From contig JAHIZQ010000296.1 of the NCBI GenBank assembly GCA_018814505.1, positions 1 through 5,918 of the forward strand: a DNA stretch of 5,918 bases, in the 5' to 3' direction. Within the stretch, counting starts at the first letter, position 1. Each line of letters opens with the position of its first letter. A program made the translations under genes and the position numbers. Under the pieces are notes generated by a model. The model was not told where the DNA came from, ran no database searches, and saw only the letters and a list, made by a program, of their open reading frames with translations. Shown here piece by piece: positions 1-5,643 of this stretch. The stretch is from Candidatus Omnitrophota bacterium. GTDB taxonomy: Bacteria > Omnitrophota > Gorgyraeia > Tantalellales > Tantalellaceae.

Positions 1-5
1 AATGG

Positions 6-34
6 GTGACGTCCCTATTTGATTCTTGTATAAT
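6..34 (+). promoter_or_regulatory. sigma70-type promoter for the gene cluster
   Basis: A perfect TATAAT box lies at 29-34. Seventeen bases upstream is GTGACG (6-11), which matches the TTGACA -35 consensus at four of six positions. The spacing is optimal. Six bases after the -10 box comes A41, the first base of an ATG, so transcription probably starts at or within a few bases of the first gene's start codon. This would give a leaderless or nearly leaderless message, which fits the lack of any Shine-Dalgarno sequence there. The box arrangement is seen directly; promoter activity is inferred. In an AT-rich genome a TATAAT can occur by chance, but the 17-base spacing to a fair -35 box adds weight. 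Confidence 0.6.
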
Positions 35-40
35 AAGCGC

Positions 41-1432
41 ATGAGTATGGTGCAAAACAAACAAATTATATCCAAAATTTATACGTTTTTGGAACAAAAA
101 CTTCCCATTAAAATAGGCGTAAATAAGAAAAATGAGTTAGCTCGTCTTATTTATGAAATTTCCCAGGCGAAAAAGGTTTCTTTGAAAGAGATTGCGGAGG
201 CTGTTGATGTTGATACCATAATTAAAGATGGAAAATCTAATCTATTTCACAAGATAAAAAAAGGTCTTATTGCGATAAGATACCCTTCTTTTGAACATGG
301 CGATAATCTTCATCTTATGCCGCTAAAAATCCGGGATGAAAACATAGAGTGCAAACCATGGGATTTTAATCTAAAACCGGAATCCATTTTTGTTGAGAAA
401 TCCGTAAAAGATATGATATGGACATGTGAATTTATAAAAAAGTTTCCATCTGCAAAAGTCGTCGTAATAAATAGTTTTGCCGAAGGTGCTAGAAATTTTT
501 CACGAATGACCCCTGTTGAGATTTACAATCCACGACGCGAAAACATTTTTTTAATAAAAAATAAATCAGCATTTATAAAAATATGTCCATGTACAAAAGG
601 GTGTGTAAGGTGCGGATATTGGATATTAAATGTCGGGTTCGGGTGCCCCATAGATTGCACTTATTGTTATCTGCAGATGTATAGCAATTCTCCCGGTATT
701 ATTTTGCCTGCGAACATAGAAGAATATTTTAATTATATTGTGGAATTTGATAAAAAAGTCGGCAAAAGGACAAGAATTGGTACAGGAGAATTTACCGATT
801 CACTTGCTCTGGATAAATACACAAATTATTCGTCGTACTTAATCTCTTTTTTTCGCGAAACAAAGAATTTAGTTCTTGAATTAAAAACCAAAGTTGCGGA
901 TATTAATAATGTTTTAAAACAGAAGCCTCACAGAAATGTTGTTCTTTCGTGGTCCATGAATCCTGATCATATTGCTGAAAAATACGAACAAGGTAGCTCG
1001 AAGATAGAAGCAAGAATAAACGCGGCTCTTCTCGCAGTTAAAAAGGGGTATAAAATCGCCTTTCATTTTGATCCGTTAGTTTATTATGACGGTTGGGAAA
1101 ATGATTATAGGAATGTCGTTGAAGAAATGTTTTTACATGAAGAGATTATAAAACATACTGTTTGGGTTAGTTTGGGCAGTTTGCGTTATACTCCGGGGCT
1201 CAAACAAGCCGCGGAACAGCGATTTAGTGAAAATAATATGTTTTATAGGGGCGAATTTTTTGTGGATGAACTTGGGAAATTTAGGTACCCCAAAGAATTA
1301 AGAATAGATATGTATAACAAAATGACGAATTGGATACGTTCTTTTAAAACACATGCGTGGATATATCTTTGTATGGAACCGGAAGATGTTTGGGCTGGGA
1401 CTTTGCTGAATAAAGAAGACGGTTTTAAGTGA
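41..1432 (+). CDS. SPL-family radical SAM protein, substrate unknown
   Basis: A 463-residue radical SAM enzyme of the spore photoproduct lyase (SPL) family. The cluster motif CPIDCTYC (C202, C206, C209) would hold the 4Fe-4S cluster that splits S-adenosylmethionine; Y208 and Y210 match the two tyrosines after this motif in SPL. Further family blocks are GTGEFTDSL (247-255), SWSMNP (303-308), FHFDP (341-345), SLGSLR (377-382) and CMEPEDVW (444-451). No cysteine occurs between C209 and C444, so the hydrogen-donor cysteine of Bacillus SPL (C141) is absent, and DNA photoproduct repair is doubtful. Four more cysteines (C182, C184, C188, C191) precede the cluster motif. The protein is longer than Bacillus SplB (about 340 residues) because of an N-terminal region of roughly 110 residues containing a possible helix-turn-helix-like stretch. 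Start choice: a TTG at 26 is also in frame but overlaps the promoter's -10 box, and a stop lies at 20-22; ATG 47 is another option. Family assignment is secure; substrate is unknown. Confidence 0.9.
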   Translation: MSMVQNKQIISKIYTFLEQKLPIKIGVNKKNELARLIYEISQAKKVSLKEIAEAVDVDTIIKDGKSNLFHKIKKGLIAIRYPSFEHGDNLHLMPLKIRDENIECKPWDFNLKPESIFVEKSVKDMIWTCEFIKKFPSAKVVVINSFAEGARNFSRMTPVEIYNPRRENIFLIKNKSAFIKICPCTKGCVRCGYWILNVGFGCPIDCTYCYLQMYSNSPGIILPANIEEYFNYIVEFDKKVGKRTRIGTGEFTDSLALDKYTNYSSYLISFFRETKNLVLELKTKVADINNVLKQKPHRNVVLSWSMNPDHIAEKYEQGSSKIEARINAALLAVKKGYKIAFHFDPLVYYDGWENDYRNVVEEMFLHEEIIKHTVWVSLGSLRYTPGLKQAAEQRFSENNMFYRGEFFVDELGKFRYPKELRIDMYNKMTNWIRSFKTHAWIYLCMEPEDVWAGTLLNKEDGFK

Positions 1433-1434
1433 AA

Positions 1435-1469
1435 AAGGAGAAATGAAAGTAGTGTCCGATGATGGTTAA
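1435..1469 (+). promoter_or_regulatory. ribosome site with 8-codon minicistron before gene 2
   Basis: The only good Shine-Dalgarno sequence near gene 2 is AAGGAG at 1435-1440. It lies 18 bases before the gene 2 ATG, too far for normal initiation, but 2 bases before another ATG at 1443. That ATG opens an 8-codon reading frame (MKVVSDDG) in a different frame, ending with TAA at 1467-1469, just past the gene 2 start at 1459. Ribosomes loading here would stop on top of the gene 2 start, which is the arrangement expected for translational coupling. An in-frame TAG at 1450-1452 rules out a longer gene 2. The layout is seen directly; coupling is inferred. A spacing of 2 bases is short, so the minicistron may be weakly translated or incidental. 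Confidence 0.4.
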
Positions 1470-2556
1470 TTTGCATGAAATTGACGATTGGGTAAGTAAA
1501 ATTTCCGAAGAAATGAATTTTTACGGATATTTAACTCCGATAAATCTTTTGGAAGAGAAAGAAAAGTTTTTTAAGAATATCCGTGGCAAGAGAGCATATA
1601 ATCCGAGGTTTCAATATAAAGAACGACAATTTAAAAAAATGTCGGAAGTATTGAGGGAATACTTGAACTTATTGGATGAACATGATGACTTGCACAATTT
1701 GTTTATAAACAAAATTAAATTTTTGTTAAAACAGCTAGAAATTCTTACTGCTGATGATACAAATTTTTATGAAAAGGCTGTAAATCTATATGGGCGACCC
1801 GATATGGCTTGTCTGTCTGCGTCATTAAAAATTCTTTCAGAAAGTAAAAATGCCGGTTATGCTTTTCCAAAAGAAACGGTAAGTCCGGAAGAAATGGCCG
1901 CAATTTTGAAAAACGAAATTAAAATTCATGACATAGGTTGGAAAGTTCTGATAACATGCAAAATCATACCTAAAATAACGGTTTCCGGAAAAGACAAAAC
2001 AGTTTATATTAACGCCAACATTAAGTATACTTTTGAAGAAATTGAACGGTTAAAAGTTCATGAAATTAAGACGCATGTGTTTCGCGGTGAAAACGGGGCT
2101 TTACAGCCGTATAAAATATTTGCCGAAGGGCTTAGCGATTATAACGAAACGGAGGAAGGATTGGCTGTACTGTTGGAAAAAGCCGCGGGGTGTCATAAAA
2201 TAGATGCGCGGCAGGTAAAGCTATACGCGGCAAGAGCTGTTTGCGCGGATTTATGCTTAAAAAAAACATTCTTTGAAACCTTTACGTTGTTAAGGAAATT
2301 TGTTCCAGAAGACTTAGCTTATCGCCTTACGGAAAGAGGAAAACGAGGCATGAGAGATACGGCGCAGAAAGGCGGGCTTATTACGGGGTTTCACTATATA
2401 AGCGGATGGCAAAAGGTAAGAAAATATGTTGAAGCGGGCGGGAATTTACGTATACTGTATGTGGGAAAAGTTGGCTTGAAAGATGTGGAGGTTATGGGCA
2501 GAATGCTCAGAAAAGGAGAGCTTAACGCTCCTAGGTATTTGCCGGAGTTAATATAG
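1459..2556 (+). CDS. DUF1704 zinc peptidase (MATCAP-like carboxypeptidase family)
   Basis: A 365-residue protein of the DUF1704 family, annotated elsewhere as 'QEGLA motif protein' or tyrosine/phenylalanine carboxypeptidase domain protein. The zinc site is HEIKTH, with H201 and H206 as metal ligands and E202 as catalytic base. The family's second motif appears as TEEGLAV (231-237), where E233 is the likely third ligand. Between them lies QPYKIFAEGLSDY, the usual linker of this family. The C-terminal part (304-338) has the glycine-rich KGG...FHYISGWQKV...GK pattern also typical of it. The N-terminal 100 residues are helical and charged. No signal peptide or membrane segment is seen, so it is probably cytoplasmic. 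Eukaryotic members (MATCAP) remove C-terminal tyrosine from tubulin; bacterial members often neighbour ATP-grasp ligase genes, as here. The natural substrate of this protein is unknown. The start is ATG 1459 (ATG 1462 is also possible). It follows gene 1 by 26 bases. Confidence 0.88.
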   Translation: MMVNLHEIDDWVSKISEEMNFYGYLTPINLLEEKEKFFKNIRGKRAYNPRFQYKERQFKKMSEVLREYLNLLDEHDDLHNLFINKIKFLLKQLEILTADDTNFYEKAVNLYGRPDMACLSASLKILSESKNAGYAFPKETVSPEEMAAILKNEIKIHDIGWKVLITCKIIPKITVSGKDKTVYINANIKYTFEEIERLKVHEIKTHVFRGENGALQPYKIFAEGLSDYNETEEGLAVLLEKAAGCHKIDARQVKLYAARAVCADLCLKKTFFETFTLLRKFVPEDLAYRLTERGKRGMRDTAQKGGLITGFHYISGWQKVRKYVEAGGNLRILYVGKVGLKDVEVMGRMLRKGELNAPRYLPELI

Positions 2557-2586
2557 GTTTAATAAAATCAGATTGTAATCATTAGG

Positions 2587-4011
2587 ATGAAAAATATAAC
2601 TGAATATTTGAGAGAAAAATATGCGCCGTGGGGATGGATGGGACAGCGTGCGCATGATGCTTTGGGAATAAACGCATTATTGCCGTTAGATTTTATAATA
2701 AGCTGTGATTATGGGATTGAACTGAAACATTATTTCAGAGAAGAGGATGTTTTTTCAGTTGAAAAACAGTGTAAAATCCGGCAGGATTGGTCAAATGAAC
2801 ACCTGAAACAAAGTTTTAGTAATAATCTGGGCAAGGATATTCTTAAACGGTGGAACAGTTATAAAAAACGGGTAAATCTTTTATGCTATAGGTCTATAGA
2901 TGTTTTAGAAGGAAATGTGGATGAGTTGGATATTCCCCCCAGGATATATGGCGTGCCCGAACGGTTAAAAACTTTTTTCGATAATAAAAATTTATTATAT
3001 CAAAAACTGCCAGAATTATCGTTGCCACGTATTCCTGGAAAAATAATAGTGCCTGAAAAATTTAACTTTAACTATTTGCGTTCAGAATTATCACTCCCCT
3101 TTGTTGTGCAGTTTCCATACGGGTCAAGTGGGCATTTTACGTTTATTATTCGAAATGAACGGGAATATTTGGATATCCAGAAAAAATACCCGGATTCTTT
3201 AGCTGTTATTCGTAGGTATATTGACGGTTTTTCTTTGAATGTTAACGCGGTAATTATTTCAACTGAAAAGGGTTCCAAAACTGTTTGTTCCTTTCCCTCC
3301 GTACAAATTACGGGTGTTCCTGAGTGCAGTAACTTTTCGTCAGCATTTTGTGGAAATGATTTTTCCGCGGCAAAAACGCTTAATAAATCAATCCTTAAAG
3401 AAGTTAAGACTCAGACTGAAATTGTCGGTAATTGGATGGGGACTTCCGGGTATCGAGGGATTTTTGGAATGGATTTTGTCGTAAAAAACGAAACAGTTTA
3501 TCCTGTTGAAATCAATCCAAGATTTCAGAATTCAACATCGCTTTTTACGGCATTAAACGCGGGAAAAAACGATAATGACGACCATCTTTTTCTACTGCAT
3601 ATTGCGGAATTTCTTCAAAAGGAGGACGTATATATGCGAAAATACATAGAAAATTTCGAATTCGAAAAACTCATGAACCCTTTGGACGGCGCGCAGATAA
3701 TACTTCATAACCGGATGGATAGGACGATTGTCGGTAGAGAGGTTGTTCCCGGAGCATACTTTTTTGGAGAAAAAGGACTTTGTTTAATTACGGAAGGTGT
3801 GTCTTTTTCTGCGGGTCAAAAGAAAGAAGAAATCATTCTGACTTCCGGTGTTCCGGGTAAAGGAATTGGTTTAGAGCCAAATGCGTCTATTTGTAAAATT
3901 CAGGTTCAAACAAGTGTATTGAATCCTGATTATAAAAAAAACCTTTCTGATGAAATGAAGGAAATTGTTTTAGATGTTTATGGAATGTTTGAATTGAGTC
4001 CGTCTGCTTGA
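2587..4011 (+). CDS. ATP-grasp ligase (carboxylate-amine ligase type)
   Basis: A 474-residue ATP-grasp protein. Such enzymes activate a carboxylate as acyl phosphate and join it to an amine or similar nucleophile. Residues 1-125 form a pre-ATP-grasp region. A first nucleotide-binding lysine is likely in DNKNLLYQK (132-140). The glycine-rich loop follows as PFVVQFPYGSSGHFTFII (171-188), with Q175 where many families have lysine; this Q-P-x-GSSG-x-x-TF form also occurs in other ATP-grasp proteins. The magnesium site is clear: D296 in GMDFVV and E308/N310 in PVEINPRFQNST. Residues 360-440 form a beta-rich C-terminal domain (GAQIILHN...VVPGAYFFGEKG) like the one closing other ATP-grasp enzymes. 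All core metal ligands are present, so it is probably active; its substrates cannot be read from the sequence. The gene starts 30 bases after gene 2. ATG 2587 is the only plausible start, because an in-frame stop lies at 2563, and its ribosome site is poor (AGG directly before ATG). Confidence 0.85.
   Translation: MKNITEYLREKYAPWGWMGQRAHDALGINALLPLDFIISCDYGIELKHYFREEDVFSVEKQCKIRQDWSNEHLKQSFSNNLGKDILKRWNSYKKRVNLLCYRSIDVLEGNVDELDIPPRIYGVPERLKTFFDNKNLLYQKLPELSLPRIPGKIIVPEKFNFNYLRSELSLPFVVQFPYGSSGHFTFIIRNEREYLDIQKKYPDSLAVIRRYIDGFSLNVNAVIISTEKGSKTVCSFPSVQITGVPECSNFSSAFCGNDFSAAKTLNKSILKEVKTQTEIVGNWMGTSGYRGIFGMDFVVKNETVYPVEINPRFQNSTSLFTALNAGKNDNDDHLFLLHIAEFLQKEDVYMRKYIENFEFEKLMNPLDGAQIILHNRMDRTIVGREVVPGAYFFGEKGLCLITEGVSFSAGQKKEEIILTSGVPGKGIGLEPNASICKIQVQTSVLNPDYKKNLSDEMKEIVLDVYGMFELSPSA
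3617..3636 (+). promoter_or_regulatory. strong internal Shine-Dalgarno and in-frame ATG within gene 3
   Basis: AAAAGGAGG at 3617-3625 is the best ribosome-binding sequence in the window. It sits 8 bases before an ATG at 3634 that is in frame with gene 3 (M350). Initiation here would make a separate 125-residue product containing only the C-terminal beta-rich domain. By contrast, the gene's own start at 2587 has almost no ribosome site. The bases also encode Q-K-E-D-V-Y, so coding chance is a fair alternative. The sequence and spacing are seen; use as a start is inferred. Confidence 0.35.
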
Positions 4012-4023
4012 ATTTTTTAAGCA
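4005..4023 (+). other. small AT-rich hairpin across the gene 3 stop codon
   Basis: TGCTTGAA (4005-4012) can pair with TTTAAGCA (4016-4023) around a 3-base loop, giving an 8-pair stem with one G-T wobble. It contains the TGA stop of gene 3 and lies just upstream of gene 4. It is too weak and has no trailing T run, so it is not a rho-independent terminator. It could affect initiation at ATG 4030 or protect RNA ends, or it could be incidental in AT-rich sequence. Confidence 0.25.
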
Positions 4024-4052
4024 TTTGGGATGTTTCGTAAAAGAAAAATAGC

Positions 4053-4057
4053 AAGGA
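4053..4057 (+). promoter_or_regulatory. ribosome binding site favouring the 4063 start of gene 4
   Basis: AAGGA at 4053-4057 lies 5 bases before ATG 4063. The earlier in-frame ATG at 4030 has only GGG touching the start codon, with no spacer. This argues for 4063 as the true start. The extra 11 residues of the longer form are lysine- and isoleucine-rich, as expected of translated AT-rich spacer, although gene 3 shows that starts with poor sites are tolerated here. Confidence 0.45.
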
Positions 4058-4062
4058 TTATT

Positions 4063-5640
4063 ATGATTGAAAGAGCCCCCCAATATTATACTGCGGGATA
4101 TGACGGCGAAGATCCAAGACAGTCTCCTTTATATCTACGCGCGCTTATTTTTGACGGAGAGGAGGGCGAGTTTAATAGCCGTTTGATAAAGGAATTTAAT
4201 GATTATTTGGATAGAGAAAATAAGTTTTCGGAAAACAGGTTAAATTTACCCCCAAGAAAAGAGTCGATTTTTCCTAGAAAGATTATTGTTATAAACGCGT
4301 CGCATGACAACCTGCCGACTTCCTATGAAACAGCCCGTATTTTTGAAAATTTTTGTTGCGAACGAAAATATCCGGTTAAAATTATAGTTGTTAATACTAG
4401 AGAAGAATTGCTGAAAGAGTTAAAAGGGCAAGAGAGAAATACACTTGTTATTAGCCAATGTGTTGACAGAAAGGTTTATAATACAGATTTGGCGGAAGAT
4501 TTGGAGCGAAAAGGCGTAGTTGTAGTTCCCGGGAAAATAACCGCGCCGGGTAGTGTGTTTTCAGATAAAGATAGTACCTATCAGCTTCTTTCAAAAAGTG
4601 GAAAATATTGGAATGAAGTTGCCAGATACAAAAAAATATCTGTTGAGAACAAAAGGTTAGAAGAAGTCGTGCATGGTATATTAAAAACCATAGAAGAACT
4701 TGAATCTGAAATTGGAGAAAAGACTTTTTTTGTAAAACCTCATGAAGGCGGAGGTGGTCTGGGTGGGTTTCGTATTACAAAAATGGGGGAGACTTATATT
4801 ATTCCGGATCTTTCAAAAGTTTCGGGTGAAGCAGAAGAAATTCATCCGACTTTTATAGATATTGACGTTACTGATACCGCGAAACTTCGGGAAATTTTGT
4901 GGATTTACCGCCTTTTTGCTAGCGATCGAAAACTATCTAAAAATTATTTGAAAGTTAATTTGCCTGTTTTTGACGAAGATGAAGCTACGGCTCTATCTGC
5001 GATTAAGGAATATCTTTCAGGCACTGAAGAGGGTCAACGTCGAAAATTGATTGGTATGGCTGTAAGCTATGATGAAGCTCACGCACGGCTAGTTAAAGCA
5101 ATAGGCGAGTTTGAGAAAAAATTTAAAAAAAAGTATGTTCCTTTGGTGAACGAACATATTGATTTTGGTTTATGGGGGTTGAGAGCGCATTATAGGTTTT
5201 CACTCAAGGGTCCGGTATTGGAAACAATGTATCACAGGATTTTTCAGCTTGGATTTACGGAAGAGGGTTTAGGGTATTTGGGGTCGGACAATATTTCTAA
5301 CAAGCAGACAGGTGATTTGGAAATATTGCGTTTAGGCCCAGTAAACGAAATTATGCTGGAATCAATAGGAGGCAAAAACTCGCTTTTCGCGACTCTTTTA
5401 AAAGGCGCGTCAGCGTTAGTTGATTTATCCCACCTTGTTCTCGAAGAAGAAAAAAACCGTGTGCCATTACGTTTACAGCTTGATCTTGCGGCAGTTTCTT
5501 CAAAAATTGGAGAAGGTAACGCTGATACGGCGCGAGGATTATGCCTTGCTTCGTCTTGGCCTCTCTTTGTGCGAAACGCGGAACAGTGGTTAGGGGACAG
5601 TTTAGCTTATTATAGTTTTAAAAAAAACAAAAAGAGGTAA
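4063..5640 (+). CDS. divergent ATP-grasp protein, probable peptide/amino-acid ligase
   Basis: A 525-residue protein (536 if ATG 4030 is used) with a scattered ATP-grasp pattern. Residues 70-160 look like a Rossmann-type pre-ATP-grasp domain with alternating strands (RKIIVINASHD, KIIVVN, TLVISQC, GVVVVPG). Then come FSDKDSTYQLL (D168, K169), the expected first lysine region, and the glycine-rich loop FFVKPHEGGGGLGGFRI (222-238, K225). A charged, mostly helical insertion of about 120 residues (239-359) separates this from NEHIDFGLWGLRAHYRF (363-379) and NISNKQTGD (410-418), which resemble the E-x-I...D-x-R and N-x-S-x-G-G segments of RimK and glutathione synthetase-like ligases. I cannot find a clear E-x-N magnesium motif afterwards; RLQLDLAAVS (470-479) is the nearest candidate. 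The tail ends in KKNKKR. No signal peptide or membrane segment is seen. Its position beside the gene 3 ligase suggests the two act on one product. Ligase activity is inferred; a non-catalytic or altered ATP-grasp protein is possible. Confidence 0.7.
   Translation: MIERAPQYYTAGYDGEDPRQSPLYLRALIFDGEEGEFNSRLIKEFNDYLDRENKFSENRLNLPPRKESIFPRKIIVINASHDNLPTSYETARIFENFCCERKYPVKIIVVNTREELLKELKGQERNTLVISQCVDRKVYNTDLAEDLERKGVVVVPGKITAPGSVFSDKDSTYQLLSKSGKYWNEVARYKKISVENKRLEEVVHGILKTIEELESEIGEKTFFVKPHEGGGGLGGFRITKMGETYIIPDLSKVSGEAEEIHPTFIDIDVTDTAKLREILWIYRLFASDRKLSKNYLKVNLPVFDEDEATALSAIKEYLSGTEEGQRRKLIGMAVSYDEAHARLVKAIGEFEKKFKKKYVPLVNEHIDFGLWGLRAHYRFSLKGPVLETMYHRIFQLGFTEEGLGYLGSDNISNKQTGDLEILRLGPVNEIMLESIGGKNSLFATLLKGASALVDLSHLVLEEEKNRVPLRLQLDLAAVSSKIGEGNADTARGLCLASSWPLFVRNAEQWLGDSLAYYSFKKNKKR
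5631..5637 (+). promoter_or_regulatory. ribosome binding site for the cstA-like gene
   Basis: AAAGAGG, inside the last codons of gene 4, lies 6 bases before GTG 5644. It selects GTG over two out-of-frame ATGs nearby: ATG 5642 meets TGA at once, and ATG 5648 reads into TAG after three codons. The in-frame stop at 5638-5640 prevents any longer form. Confidence 0.65.
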
Positions 5641-5643
5641 AAT

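Noticed and set aside
26..40. TTG 26 as the start of gene 1
   Set aside because: It lies within the -10 region of a good promoter, so the codon would not be transcribed, and it has no ribosome site; ATG 41 or 47 is more credible.
41..1432. Calling gene 1 splB, a true spore photoproduct lyase
   Set aside because: The hydrogen-donor cysteine is missing, the N-terminus is extended, and no sporulation gene is nearby, so only family membership is supported.
1243..1476. Reverse-strand open frame of 77 codons
   Set aside because: It is antisense to the conserved C-terminal end of the radical SAM gene (including CMEPEDVW), with low-complexity content and no recognisable domain.
2557..2586. Possible terminator or small gene in the gap between genes 2 and 3
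   Set aside because: Only a short GATT-GT-AATC inverted repeat is present, with no stable stem or T run, and no open frame fits in 30 bases.
3072..3278. Reverse-strand open frame of 68 codons
   Set aside because: It is antisense to the conserved ATP-binding loop of gene 3 and shows no family features.
3654..3667. Perfect 14-base palindrome TTTCGAATTCGAAA
   Set aside because: It arises from the repeated codons TTC GAA TTC GAA (Phe-Glu-Phe-Glu) inside gene 3, so coding repetition explains it; an operator role has no support.
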